A DNA stretch of 64,000 nt from Streptomyces noursei (GTDB taxonomy: Bacteria; Actinomycetota; Actinomycetes; Streptomycetales; Streptomycetaceae): the NCBI RefSeq assembly GCF_001646665.1, contig NZ_LWBU01000363.1, positions 143,786 through 207,785 of the forward strand, read 5' to 3'. A program made the position numbers and the translations under genes. The first letter of the stretch is position 1; the number at the start of each line of letters is the position of its first letter. The notes under the pieces are model-generated. The model saw only the letters and a list, made by a program, of their open reading frames with translations, ran no database searches and was not told the origin of the DNA. Positions 9,738-18,727 of the stretch are shown here, piece after piece.

Positions 9738-10517
9738 ATGGCGTCGGCACCCGCGGTCCTCCGGTCGGAGTGGACGAAGATCCGTACGGTCTCCTCCACG
9801 GTCTGGACACTGGCGAGCGCGCTCGTCGTCACCGTCGCGATGGGCGCGGCACTGTCGGCCCTGGTGCGGGAGACGTTCGACGAGATGCCCGCCGTCGAGC
9901 GGGCCACGTTCGACGCGACCGTGGTCAGCTTCTCCGGCATGCTGCTGGGGCAGCTGGCGATGGTGGTGTTCGGGGTCCTGGTGGTCGGCACCGAGTACAG
10001 CACCGGAATGATCCGTACGTCGCTGGCCGCCGTCCCGCAGCGGGCGGCCTTCCTCTTCAGCAAGATCGCGGTGGCCGGGGTGCTGGCCCTGCTGGTCGGC
10101 CTGGCGACCGCCTTCCTCTCCTTCTTCCTCGGCCAGGCGCTGCTGGGTGAGCACCGTACGGACCTCGGTGAGGAGAACGTCCTGCGGGCGGTGGTCGGCG
10201 GCGGCCTCTACATGGGCCTGATGGCCGTGTTCTCGATGGGCGTGGCGGCGATGCTGCGCTCGACGGTGCTGTCGCTGGGCATCCTGGTGCCGTTCTTCTT
10301 CCTGGTCTCCCAGATCCTCTCGGCCGTGCCGAAGGCGAAGGAGGTCGCCGAGTACTTCCCGGACCAGGCGGGCTCGACGATCATGCAGGTGGTCCCCGGC
10401 GCCCTCGGCAGCGACCCGGCGCCCTACAGCCCGTGGGGCGGCATGGGCATCATGCTCCTGTGGGTGGCGGCGGCCCTCGCGGGCGGCTACCTGGTGCTGA
10501 AGCGCCGGGACGCCTAG
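9738..10517 (+). CDS. ABC transporter permease (ABC-2 type)
   Basis: A 259-residue integral membrane protein with about six hydrophobic segments. It begins with the RSEWTKIRTVSSTVWTL cytoplasmic motif typical of actinobacterial ABC-2 permeases and ends in a last helix followed by KRRDA. ATG 9738 is preceded by AAGGAGG at 9724-9730 inside the partner ATPase gene, which implies translational coupling. It forms an exporter with the preceding ATPase. Substrate cannot be read from sequence. A GC-rich hairpin follows at 10521. Confidence 0.85.
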   Translation: MASAPAVLRSEWTKIRTVSSTVWTLASALVVTVAMGAALSALVRETFDEMPAVERATFDATVVSFSGMLLGQLAMVVFGVLVVGTEYSTGMIRTSLAAVPQRAAFLFSKIAVAGVLALLVGLATAFLSFFLGQALLGEHRTDLGEENVLRAVVGGGLYMGLMAVFSMGVAAMLRSTVLSLGILVPFFFLVSQILSAVPKAKEVAEYFPDQAGSTIMQVVPGALGSDPAPYSPWGGMGIMLLWVAAALAGGYLVLKRRDA

Positions 10518-10520
10518 GCA

Positions 10521-10546
10521 GTGGCCCGCCGGCCCGGCGGGACCAC
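10521..10546 (+). terminator. Stem-loop after the first ABC operon
   Basis: GTGG plus CCCGCC pairs with GGCGGG plus CCAC, with one bulged A and a 5-nt loop. It begins 4 nt after the permease stop codon. It likely ends the first transporter transcript. There is no U-tract, as is common in Streptomyces. Confidence 0.5.
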
Positions 10547-10675
10547 CTGGTGATCCATCTCCTGCCGGCCTCGGCGGAACCGTCAAGGGGCGGATACCCT
10601 CTTACCTCTTACGGGGGCTCTGCGTGTGCGTGCGGCGGGCCCGACGACGTGAACACCTGTCGATGGGGCTGGAGA

Positions 10676-11875
10676 ATGATCGAGGCAGTCGGCCTGACGA
10701 AGCGCTACGGCGCCAAGACGGCCGTGTACAACCTTTCCTTCCAGGTGAGGCCGGGTACCGTGACGGGCTTCCTGGGGCCGAACGGCTCCGGCAAGTCGAC
10801 GACGATGCGCATGATCCTCGGGCTGGACCGGCCGACGTCGGGCCACGTGACGATCGGCGGCCACCCCTACCGGCAGCTGCCGAACGCGCCCCGGCAGGTG
10901 GGCGCCCTGCTCGACGCCAAGGCCGTGCACGGCGGGCGCAGCGCGCGCAGCCACTTGCTTTCACTGGCCCAGCTCGCCGGCATACCGGCGCGCCGGGTGG
11001 ACGAGGTGCTCGGGGTGGTGGGCCTTCAGGACGTGGCCCGCAAGCGGTCCAGCGGGTTCTCCCTCGGCATGGGGCAGCGCCTCGGCATCGCCGCCGCGCT
11101 GCTGGGCGACCCGCAGGTGCTGCTCTTCGACGAGCCGGTCAACGGCCTGGACCCCGAGGGCATCCTCTGGGTGCGCAACCTGATGAAGGCGCTGGCCGCC
11201 GAGGGGCGGACGGTCTTCGTCTCCTCGCACCTGATGAGCGAGATGGCCCTCACCGCCGAGCACCTGATCGTCATCGGGCGCGGCCAGCTGATGGCCGACA
11301 TGAGCGTCAAGGACTTCATCTCGGCCAACTCCGCGGACTTCGCCCGGGTGCGTACGCCGCAGACCGAGCCCGCCCAGCGGGAGAAGCTGATGGGCGTGCT
11401 GGCGGAGGCGGGCGGCCAGGTGATGTCCGAGCCGGACGGCGCCCTGCGGGTGGCCGGGCTGCCGCTGCCGCGGATCAGCGACCTCGCGCACGACGCGGAC
11501 GTACGCCTGTGGGAGCTGTCGCCGCACCAGGCGTCGCTGGAGGAGGCGTACATGCGCCTGACCCAGGGCGCGGTGGACTACCGCTCCACGACCGACCAGC
11601 GCGCCGGGCTGATGCAGCAGCCGGACCCCATGGGGTACGCGCCCGCGCAGCAGGTCGTCGTGCCGGAGGTGCCGCAGCAGGGCTGGTACGCCCCGCCGCC
11701 GCCCGGCCAGAACCCGTACGCGGGCGCACCGCAGCCCGGCGCGCAGCCGCAGCCGCCGCAACAGCAGCAGCGGCCGTACCAGGCGCCGCCCGCCGCCGCG
11801 CCGCCCGCGCCCGCCGCGCCGCCCGCCCCCGCCGCAGCCCCCGCAGACCTGAGCAAGAGCGAGGACGCCCGATGA
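10676..11875 (+). CDS. ABC transporter ATP-binding protein with Pro/Gln-rich tail
   Basis: A 399-residue ATPase starting at ATG 10676. Walker A is GPNGSGKS, the signature LGMGQRLG and Walker B LLFDEPVNGLDP. It is closely related in sequence to the ATPase at 8800: the H-loop segment HLMSEMALTAEHLIVIG is nearly identical. It differs in having about 90 extra C-terminal residues rich in Pro, Gln, Ala and Tyr, which look disordered. The stop codon overlaps the next start (ATGA at 11872), so the permease is translationally coupled. Function is export of an unknown substrate. Confidence 0.88.
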   Translation: MIEAVGLTKRYGAKTAVYNLSFQVRPGTVTGFLGPNGSGKSTTMRMILGLDRPTSGHVTIGGHPYRQLPNAPRQVGALLDAKAVHGGRSARSHLLSLAQLAGIPARRVDEVLGVVGLQDVARKRSSGFSLGMGQRLGIAAALLGDPQVLLFDEPVNGLDPEGILWVRNLMKALAAEGRTVFVSSHLMSEMALTAEHLIVIGRGQLMADMSVKDFISANSADFARVRTPQTEPAQREKLMGVLAEAGGQVMSEPDGALRVAGLPLPRISDLAHDADVRLWELSPHQASLEEAYMRLTQGAVDYRSTTDQRAGLMQQPDPMGYAPAQQVVVPEVPQQGWYAPPPPGQNPYAGAPQPGAQPQPPQQQQRPYQAPPAAAPPAPAAPPAPAAAPADLSKSEDAR

Positions 11876-12684
11876 CCACCGCCCCCTACCCGCAGCAGTA
11901 CACCTCGCCGATCCCGGTGCGCCGCGCCCACCTCGGGGACGCGCTCGCCTCCGAGTGGACGAAGATCCGCTCGGTGCGCTCCACGATGTGGACGCTCGGC
12001 GTCATGATCCTGCTCATGGTCGGTGTCGGCCTGCTGAGCATCGTGGCGATCAACGCGACCGACTCCGACCTGGGCCCGGAGTCCGTTCTCTCGCTGGGGT
12101 TCAACGGCGTGCTGCTCGGCAGCATCTGCGTGGTCACGCTGGGCGTGCTGACCATCTCGTCCGAGTACGGCACCGGCATGATCCGGACGACGCTCACCGC
12201 CTGCCCCAGCCGGGGCCGCGTGCTGGCCGCGAAGGCCATCGTCTTCTTCCTGCTCACGCTCGTCGTCACGGCGGTGACCGCCGCCGTGGTCGCCGGCATG
12301 CAGACCGCGATGATCGACTCCGGCAGCGCGGCGTCCGCCGAGGAGTGGGTGCGCGCGACGATCGGCGCGGGGCTGTTCACCGCCGTCCTCGGCCTCGTGG
12401 CGCTCGCCATGGGCGCGCTGGTCCGGCACTCCGCGGGCGCGATCACCATCATGATCGGCGTGATGCTGCTGCCGCTGGTGGCCGGGATGTTCATGTCGTC
12501 GCTGCCGAAGGTGCAGGAGTTCGTCTTCCAGTACTCGATCCCGAGCCTGCTCATCGCCTTCTACAGCGACACGGGTCTGATCGAGGGCGGCCCGCACGGC
12601 TGGACCCCGCTGTGGATCCTGAGCGGTGTGGCCGCCGTCGCGCTGGCCGGCGCGTTCCTCGCCACCGAGAAGCGCGACGTCTGA
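11872..12684 (+). CDS. ABC transporter permease (ABC-2 type)
   Basis: A 270-residue membrane protein with about six transmembrane segments. The N-terminal motif SEWTKIRSVRSTMWTL is shared with the permease at 9738, supporting tandem duplication of the ATPase/permease pair. It starts at ATG 11872, overlapping the ATPase stop by 4 nt. The last helix ends in a short charged tail (EKRDV). Substrate is unknown. Confidence 0.86.
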   Translation: MTTAPYPQQYTSPIPVRRAHLGDALASEWTKIRSVRSTMWTLGVMILLMVGVGLLSIVAINATDSDLGPESVLSLGFNGVLLGSICVVTLGVLTISSEYGTGMIRTTLTACPSRGRVLAAKAIVFFLLTLVVTAVTAAVVAGMQTAMIDSGSAASAEEWVRATIGAGLFTAVLGLVALAMGALVRHSAGAITIMIGVMLLPLVAGMFMSSLPKVQEFVFQYSIPSLLIAFYSDTGLIEGGPHGWTPLWILSGVAAVALAGAFLATEKRDV

Positions 12685-12696
12685 GCCGGCCGGCCC

Positions 12697-13026
12697 CTAG
12701 TGGCGGGGCGCGTTACGGGACCGCTGCACCCGCGTGGTGCGGCGGTCCTTCGCGTTCCAGCAGGCCTTGTGCCAGTGGCGGCGGTCGTCCACGCCGCCGT
12801 ACTCCGGCCACGCCACCACGTGCGGCACGCCCGCCGGGATCTCCTGGTCGCAGCCGGGGCAGCGGTAGCGCTTGCCGACGGTGCCGGCGCCCGCCACGAG
12901 GCGGACGGACCACTCCTCGTCCTGCCAGGACTCGGTGCGCTGGAAACCGCCGTACCGGTCGCCCGACTCGCCGCCGGTCTCGTTCGGCTTCTCGCCGCCA
13001 CGGGGGCGGTTGCGGCGCGGTGACAC
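12697..13026 (-). CDS. Small conserved putative zinc-binding protein
   Basis: A 109-residue basic protein of unknown function. It has a CPGC pair (RCPGCDQEI) followed about 25 residues later by an RHWHKACW segment, a likely Cys2-His/Cys zinc site. Arg/Asn-rich stretches flank both ends. Start GTG 13026 (SPRRNRPRGG) has GAGGTG just upstream; longer in-frame starts lack support. It is convergent with the ABC permease and divergent from the oxidoreductase. Such proteins are sometimes labelled ATP/GTP-binding, but I see no P-loop. Confidence 0.7.
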   Translation of the reverse strand: MSPRRNRPRGGEKPNETGGESGDRYGGFQRTESWQDEEWSVRLVAGAGTVGKRYRCPGCDQEIPAGVPHVVAWPEYGGVDDRRHWHKACWNAKDRRTTRVQRSRNAPRH

Positions 13027-13220
13027 GGAACACCTCACTGGAGCGGGCTGCGGATGTGTGTCCGTCCAGCCTAAGGGTCGCGACTGTGGGTACTCGCACC
13101 GTCCGGTTCGAGTTACCGGAAAATCGCAACAACTTCCCGCCGGGCCGTTGCCTTTGGCACCTGCCAGCCGTTGTTGCCAGTGAGGGGAGCCGCGTCGGCC
13201 GGTCAAGGAGGCATAAGGCG

Positions 13221-14255
13221 ATGCGTGTGGGAACTTTTGTACTGGCGGCCCAGTTTCCCGGCCAGGGCCAGGGGGAGACGCTGCACCGCGCGGTGCGGTC
13301 GGCGGAGGTGGCGGAAGAGACGGGACTGGACTCGGTATGGCTGGCCGAGCACCATTTCGTACCGTACGGCGTGTGTCCCTCGGCCGTGACGCTCGCCGCG
13401 CTGCTGCTCGGGCGCACGCGCCGGATCCGGGTCGGGACCGCCGTGAGCGTACTGCCGTCGGTCCATCCCGTGGCGCTCGCCGAGCAGACGGCGCTGCTGC
13501 ACATCACGTCCGGCGGGCGGTTCACGCTGGGCGTGGGCCGGGGCGGGCCGTGGGTGGACCTGGAGGTGTTCGGCGCGGGTCTCGAGGCGTACGAGACGGG
13601 TTTCCCGGAGTCGCTGGACCTGCTGCTGCGCTGGCTGCGTGAGCCGCGGGTGGCGGCGGAGGGGCCGCGCCACCGGTTCCGCGAGGTCGCCGTCGTGCCC
13701 CGGCCGCAGGAGCTGATCGACGGGGATCCCGTACCGGAGACGATCGTCGCCTGCACCTCGCCGCGGAGCGTGCGGCTGGCCGCCGAGCGCTGCCTGCCGA
13801 TGCTGCTCGGGATGCACTGCGGCGACGAGGAGAAGGCGGAGATGGTGGCCCTGTGGCGGCGTGAGGCGCGGGCCGCCGGCCACACCCCGGACGCGGTCGC
13901 CGCGGCGGGCCGGGGCCATGTGTCGGCGGGCGTGGCGCAGATCGCCGACCGTACGGCGGACGCGGCGGAGGTGCTGGTCAAGGCGATGCCCGGCTGGCTG
14001 AAACAGGGGCTGGACGCCCATGTCACGGTGGACGGCAGGCGCCGCTCGATGCGCGACCCGGTCGCCTACACGGAGCTGCTGTGCCGGCTGCACCCGGTGG
14101 GCTCGCCCCGGGTGGCGGCGGACCGGCTGGCGGCGACCTCGGAGCGTACGGGCATCACGCGGTTCGCGCTGCTCGTGGAGGGGTCCGGCGATGTCGCCGC
14201 GACGGAGGAGAACGTCCGGCGGCTGGGCGCCGAGGTGGTGCCCCGGCTCGCCTGA
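13221..14255 (+). CDS. LLM-class (luciferase-like) flavin-dependent oxidoreductase
   Basis: A 344-residue TIM-barrel protein of the bacterial luciferase family, expected to use reduced FMN or F420. Characteristic segments are GLDSVWLAEHHFVPYG near residue 38, VGTAVSVLPSVHPV, and LGVGRGGPW. ATG 13221 follows AAGGAGG at 13205-13211. The frame extends upstream across the permease region, but only this start gives the family N terminus. It appears to be transcribed alone. The substrate is not evident. Confidence 0.85.
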   Translation: MRVGTFVLAAQFPGQGQGETLHRAVRSAEVAEETGLDSVWLAEHHFVPYGVCPSAVTLAALLLGRTRRIRVGTAVSVLPSVHPVALAEQTALLHITSGGRFTLGVGRGGPWVDLEVFGAGLEAYETGFPESLDLLLRWLREPRVAAEGPRHRFREVAVVPRPQELIDGDPVPETIVACTSPRSVRLAAERCLPMLLGMHCGDEEKAEMVALWRREARAAGHTPDAVAAAGRGHVSAGVAQIADRTADAAEVLVKAMPGWLKQGLDAHVTVDGRRRSMRDPVAYTELLCRLHPVGSPRVAADRLAATSERTGITRFALLVEGSGDVAATEENVRRLGAEVVPRLA

Positions 14256-14320
14256 TGCCCATCATGCTGCCGCCCCGCACCAGACGCACCTCCCGCGATG
14301 CCGAGCGGCAGCACAAGGCG

Positions 14321-14713
14321 TCAGCAGTCGCGCAGGGTCGGCGACTGGTTCAGCAGCTGGGCTCGTACGGAGGTGAAGCGGGCGAGCCGCTCGTCGACCG
14401 AGGAGTCCAGCGGGAACACCGCGACGCGGTGGCAGTTCTGGAATGCCAGACGCACGCCGAAGTGCCGCTGGAGCGCACCCCGGATCGCGTCACTCGCCAG
14501 CGCGCGCAGCAGCTGGCCGCGCGCCTGCTCGTCCGGGGGCGGCGTCTGGTTGTCGGCGAACGCACCACCGTCCACCTTCAGCTGGGCCACCAGAGAGCTG
14601 ATCATCTCCCACGCGTAGGGCAGGGAGGTCCGGACGCAGTCGACGAAGTCGGCTTCGTCGACCTCGCCTCGCTCGGCCTGTTCCAACAGCGCCGGTGAGA
14701 CGTCGAGCGACAT
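14321..14713 (-). CDS. Conserved Streptomyces hypothetical protein (SCO5389-like)
   Basis: A 130-residue acidic, mostly helical protein beginning MSLDVSPALLEQAERGEVDE. It has no enzyme motif I can recognise. From memory a protein of this type sits beside nucS in other Streptomyces. Start ATG 14713 is chosen over the in-frame start at 14863 because the extra N terminus is Arg-rich and non-conserved in character. It is divergent from nucS with a 221-nt shared upstream region. Confidence 0.65.
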   Translation of the reverse strand: MSLDVSPALLEQAERGEVDEADFVDCVRTSLPYAWEMISSLVAQLKVDGGAFADNQTPPPDEQARGQLLRALASDAIRGALQRHFGVRLAFQNCHRVAVFPLDSSVDERLARFTSVRAQLLNQSPTLRDC

Positions 14714-14934
14714 GGGTTCTCCTCTCGCGACCCCGGGGCACCGGGGTCTTACGGGCAGGGAAGGAGGACGACCCCCGCACGACACGCTGCGTGCACGAGC
14801 GACAACCTCCCGCTTCCACGGTAAGCGCGCTGTCCGGACCGCACCAGGAGATTGGGTGGACAACCGGCCATGGAGGAACGGGAGTTTAGGACCGAATCGC
14901 GCGGAAGAGCGTGTGTCTTGTAGCGTTGCCGACC

Positions 14935-15597
14935 ATGCGTCTCGTCATCGCCCGCTGCTCCGTGGACTACGCGGGCCGGCTCACCGCCCACCTGCCCTCC
15001 GCACCCCGTCTGATCCTGGTAAAGGCCGACGGCAGCGTGTCCATCCACGCCGACGACCGGGCGTACAAACCGCTCAATTGGATGTCGCCGCCGTGCACCC
15101 TCAAGGAGGGTGACGACCGCGTCTGGACGGTCGTCAACAAAGCGGGCGAGAAACTGATCATCACCATGGAGGAAGTCCTCCACGACTCGTCGCACGAACT
15201 GGGCGTCGATCCCGGTCTCATCAAGGACGGCGTGGAAGCGCACCTCCAGGAGCTGCTCGCCGACCGGATCGAGACACTCGGCGACGGGTACACGCTGATC
15301 CGCCGCGAGTACCCGACCGCCATCGGCCCGGTCGACATCCTGTGCCGTGACGCGGACGGCGCGACCGTCGCCGTGGAGATCAAGCGGCGCGGTGAGATCG
15401 ACGGCGTGGAGCAGCTCACCCGCTACCTGGAGCTGCTGAACCGCGACCCCCACCTCGCGCCGGTGAAGGGCGTCTTCGCCGCCCAGGAGATCAAGCCGCA
15501 GGCGCGGGTGCTGGCGACGGACCGCGGCATCGGCTGCGTGGTGCTGGACTACGACGCGCTGCGCGGCATCGAGGACGACAAGCTGCGGCTGTTCTGA
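14935..15597 (+). CDS. nucS: Mismatch-specific endonuclease NucS (EndoMS)
   Basis: A 220-residue enzyme that cuts both strands at mismatches and provides the non-canonical mismatch repair of actinobacteria lacking MutS/MutL. The C-terminal RecB-like nuclease site is visible: D134 in GPVDILC, and E148/K150 in VAVEIKRR. The N-terminal part is the DNA-binding/dimer domain. The protein ends in DDKLRLF, a short hydrophobic tail of the type thought to contact the beta clamp. ATG 14935 is chosen over an upstream in-frame start at 14911. Confidence 0.92.
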   Translation: MRLVIARCSVDYAGRLTAHLPSAPRLILVKADGSVSIHADDRAYKPLNWMSPPCTLKEGDDRVWTVVNKAGEKLIITMEEVLHDSSHELGVDPGLIKDGVEAHLQELLADRIETLGDGYTLIRREYPTAIGPVDILCRDADGATVAVEIKRRGEIDGVEQLTRYLELLNRDPHLAPVKGVFAAQEIKPQARVLATDRGIGCVVLDYDALRGIEDDKLRLF

Positions 15598-15603
15598 CCG
15601 CGC

Positions 15604-15685
15604 CGGGCGGCCAGGACCGGCCGCCCGCGCACGTGTACCGCCGTACGCGGGCCCCGGGGCGACGTCACCGTCCCGGGGCCCGCGT
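15604..15685. terminator. Two stem-loops between convergent genes
   Basis: CGGGCGGCC (15604-15612) pairs perfectly with GGCCGCCCG (15619-15627) over a 6-nt loop. ACGCGGGCCCCGGG (15645-15658) pairs perfectly with CCCGGGGCCCGCGT (15672-15685). They fill the 91-nt gap between the nucS stop and the stop of the convergent 938-residue gene, so they probably terminate both. Confidence 0.65.
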
Positions 15686-15688
15686 GTG

Positions 15689-18505
15689 TCAGGCCGGCGT
15701 CCCGCCGTCCGGCGACGGGCCGCTGCTCGTGGCGGGGGCGCTCTGGGTGGCCCCGCCCGCCCCGCCGGTGGTGTCGGTCCCGCCGCTGCTGGTGCCGCCG
15801 CCCGCGCCGCCGGTGGTGTCGGTCCCGCCGGTGGTGTCCGTACCGCCGGTCGTGGTGCCGCCCGTCGTGTCGGTGCCGCCGGTGGTGTCCGTACCGCCCG
15901 TGGTGTCCGTGCCGCCGGTCGTGTCGGTGCCGCCGGTCGTGTCCGTACCGCCGGTCGTGTCCGTACCGCCCGTGGTGGGGGACGACGTCCCGCCGGTGGT
16001 GGGCGAGCTGGTGCCGCCGGTGGTGGGCGAGGACGTGCCGCCGGTCGTCGGGGTGGTGGTGCCGCCGGTCGTGGTGGACGTGCCCCCTGTGGTCGGGGTG
16101 CCGCTGGTGGCGGTGGAGCCGGACGTGGCGGACGGGTCGCCCGAGGGGCTGGAGGGGGTGCCCGCGGCACCGGACTCGCCCGGGGTCGCCGAGGAGCCGG
16201 GCCCGCCGGAGGTGCCCCAGCCCGAGCCGGAGCCGGTCGTGCCGCCGTGGCCGCCGCCGTCGCCGGGGTCGCGGGTGGAGCCCTGGGCCGGTTCGTCGAT
16301 GCCGGGGGCGCCGTCGCCGCCCTTCTCGTCGGTGGACCGGTCGGAAGTGACGCGCCGCGAGCCGCCGTTGCCCTCGTCGCCGCCCGACGTCGCGCCCAGG
16401 GTCACCACCGTGCCCAGGACGGCCGCGAGGACGGCGCCCGCTCCCGCGGCGACCAGGTTGCGCCGGGCGCCGCTCAGGATGGTGCGCCGCGTCGTCGGCC
16501 CGGCCGCGGGGGCGGGCGGCTCCTGACGGGTGGCCGTGAGGGTCCCCGGCGCGGCGGGGGTGCCGGGGACGGGGGGCGGGGCCGCCGCCGCGGGCTGCTG
16601 CCGCACGGGGCCCGCGGGGACGCCGCCGGGCGGGGACGCCGACTCCTCGTACCGCGCCGCGGGCACCTCCTCGCCGGCCGCCGTCCGGCCGCCCGGCAGC
16701 GGCCCGCGCTCGCGGTCCGCCACCAGGGCCAGGGCGCGCCGGCCGGCCACCGTGCCGCGCTTGTCGGCGAGGGCGCCGCGCATGGCGATGGACGCCTCCA
16801 GCTCGGCGCGGGCCCGGTCGAGGTTGCCGGCGCACAGGGCGAGGACGCCCAACTCGTGGTGGAAGTAGGCCTCCTCGGCGACCTGGCCCGCGTGCCGGGC
16901 GGCCTCGGCACCGGTGCGCAGCGCCCGTTCCCAGGCGCCCCAGTGCAGACCGGCGGCGAACGCCGGTGCCGCGCTGCGGGCGAGGACGACCGCCGCGTCG
17001 GCGTACCCCTCGTCCTCGCCGGGGGCGGCGTCCGTGTCGGCGGGCTCCTCGGGGGTCCCGGTGCCGCCGAACACACCGGAGACGTCCGGGGAACCGGAGC
17101 CGGAGGCGGTGGTGCCGCCGGTGCCGGTGTCGGCGGCGGCCTGCACCAGCGCGGTCATCGCGGCCAGGACGGCGTCCGCCTCGGCGACCGCCCGTTCGGG
17201 GCTGACCGAGGGGTGGCCGACCCACCAGGCGTAGTGCTGGGCGGCGGTGTGGGCGCGGTCGGCGGCGCCCTCGTCGTAGCCGTCGGCGACGAGTTGGGCC
17301 TGCACTCCGGCGGCGAGCCGGTAGCGGGTGCCGACCGGGGTGAGCAGGGCGCAGCGCAGCAGCTCGCCGAGTGCCGCGTCGGCGTGGGTGTCGTTGACGA
17401 GCGCCGGCAGGTGCGCCTGGTGCGGCACCTCGCCGCCGAGCGCGACGGCGAAGCGGAGCGTTTCGCGGGCGGATTCGGAGAGCCGGGAGGCGAGCAGCGG
17501 GGCGGGGGCCGCACCGTCGCGGAGCGACGGCAGCGGGGCCTCGCGGGTGTCGGCGAAGACGTTGTCCTCGTCGTCGTCCCCGGACGGGGCGGCGCGCAGT
17601 TCGTCGCGCTGGCGCAGGAGGGCGCCGGCCTGGACGAAGCGGAGCGGGAGTCCTTCGGACTCGAACCAGAGGTCGCCGGCCCAGTTGGCCTCGTCGTCGG
17701 TGAGCGGCCGGTCGACGCCGCGCTCCAGGAGCTCCAGGGCGGAGCTGCGGTCCAGCCCGGAGAGGAACACCTCTTCGAGGTGGGACTCGGGGGACGGGGC
17801 GGCGACGTCGGGCGTGGCGGCGAGCAGGAAGGCGCACTCGGGGGTGGCGTCGAGGAGTTCCTCCAGCCCGGCGCCGCCGAACTCCAGGTCGTCCAGGACG
17901 ACGACGGCGCCGATGGAGTGGACGGCGGTCAGCAGCCCGGCGCGGTCGGGGCGCTGGGCCGGCGCGCGGTGGACGGCGGCGAACAGGTCGTACAGCAGCT
18001 CGGTGGGCGTGCGGTGGTGGCCGGAGAGCCGGACGACGCCGTCGGGCGCGAGGTCGGCGCAGTCGGCGGCGACGGCGTCGAGCAGGGCGGTGCGGCCGGA
18101 ACCGGCCGGTCCGGTGAGTCGTACGGAGCGTCCGCGCGACAGCAGCCGGACGAGCCGCTCGCGCTGTTCCTGGCGTTCCAGGAGGGGCAGGGGCACGGCG
18201 GCGGGGCCGGGGGGCACGGGCGGGCCGGCCGTGCGGGCGAGGTCGGCGCGCTCCTCGGGGGTGTGGCGGCCGGGTGCCTCCGGCAGGCGGCCGGGCGGGC
18301 ACGGCTCGATCTCGCTGCCGTCTATGGGGTTGATGGTGAGCAGGAGGTCGCCCGAGACGAGCTGGGCGGTCCTGGCGGGGCCCGGCGGTGCGCCGCCCTG
18401 CCCGAAGGGGGGCATGGGGCCGCTGTCGCGCGTGGTGCGCGGGCGGTTGTCGCCGTCGCGGTCGTCGTGGCCGAAGTCTTCCGGTCCCCGGTTGATCGGG
18501 TCCAT
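15689..18505 (-). CDS. Large membrane-anchored P-loop ATPase with Thr/Gly repeat tail
   Basis: A 938-residue protein of unknown function. After a disordered acidic N terminus it has a P-loop GPAGSGRT at residues 132-139 and an AAA/STAND-like ATPase region (VVVLDDLEF as Walker B). Helical, TPR-like repeats follow (residues about 450-600), then one hydrophobic segment near 678-700 (AGAGAVLAAVLGTVVTLGA). The last 230 residues are Gly/Ser/Thr-rich, ending in TTGGTD repeats. Topology is probably cytoplasmic ATPase and TPR with an extracytoplasmic tail. Start ATG 18505. The STAS gene at 18728 lies just upstream on the same strand. Confidence 0.8.
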   Translation of the reverse strand: MDPINRGPEDFGHDDRDGDNRPRTTRDSGPMPPFGQGGAPPGPARTAQLVSGDLLLTINPIDGSEIEPCPPGRLPEAPGRHTPEERADLARTAGPPVPPGPAAVPLPLLERQEQRERLVRLLSRGRSVRLTGPAGSGRTALLDAVAADCADLAPDGVVRLSGHHRTPTELLYDLFAAVHRAPAQRPDRAGLLTAVHSIGAVVVLDDLEFGGAGLEELLDATPECAFLLAATPDVAAPSPESHLEEVFLSGLDRSSALELLERGVDRPLTDDEANWAGDLWFESEGLPLRFVQAGALLRQRDELRAAPSGDDDEDNVFADTREAPLPSLRDGAAPAPLLASRLSESARETLRFAVALGGEVPHQAHLPALVNDTHADAALGELLRCALLTPVGTRYRLAAGVQAQLVADGYDEGAADRAHTAAQHYAWWVGHPSVSPERAVAEADAVLAAMTALVQAAADTGTGGTTASGSGSPDVSGVFGGTGTPEEPADTDAAPGEDEGYADAAVVLARSAAPAFAAGLHWGAWERALRTGAEAARHAGQVAEEAYFHHELGVLALCAGNLDRARAELEASIAMRGALADKRGTVAGRRALALVADRERGPLPGGRTAAGEEVPAARYEESASPPGGVPAGPVRQQPAAAAPPPVPGTPAAPGTLTATRQEPPAPAAGPTTRRTILSGARRNLVAAGAGAVLAAVLGTVVTLGATSGGDEGNGGSRRVTSDRSTDEKGGDGAPGIDEPAQGSTRDPGDGGGHGGTTGSGSGWGTSGGPGSSATPGESGAAGTPSSPSGDPSATSGSTATSGTPTTGGTSTTTGGTTTPTTGGTSSPTTGGTSSPTTGGTSSPTTGGTDTTGGTDTTGGTDTTGGTDTTGGTDTTGGTDTTGGTTTGGTDTTGGTDTTGGAGGGTSSGGTDTTGGAGGATQSAPATSSGPSPDGGTPA
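15757..16100 (-). repeat. In-gene TTGGTD / SPTTGGTS tandem repeats
   Basis: The 3' end of the 938-residue ATPase gene is built from 18-nt units encoding TTGGTD, and before them 21-24-nt units encoding SPTTGGTS. The units are not base-identical, using alternating codons, so this is a coding repeat and not a CRISPR or satellite. The product would be a flexible, potentially O-glycosylated stalk outside the membrane. Confidence 0.8.
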
Positions 18506-18727
18506 GGTGAAAGCCCCCAAAAGCGTGGTGCGCGGAAAGCCCCTCCCGGCCTTTCTGCACGCCCGCTGTCGCTTCTGGTCCGGTGCCCGCCGGGTGGGTT
18601 CGTCAAGGGCGGGCGACCGAACCCTAGACGTTGGCTCAGTATGAATGAAGAGCCGGGGTGGCACGGCGCCCAAGACGTCACGGTCTTGTGAGGATTGCGC
18701 GCCTGGTGTGGATTTCCGGGACCGTGC

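Noticed and set aside
15757..16100. CRISPR-like regular repeats
   Set aside because: The units are 18-24 nt, contiguous and in frame, encoding TTGGTD. There are no unique spacers and no cas genes.
15686..18691. A plus-strand frame of about 1000 codons opposite the 938-residue ATPase gene
   Set aside because: It is Gly/Ala/Arg-rich low complexity with no ribosome site, while the minus strand has a clear P-loop, membrane helix and repeat tail.
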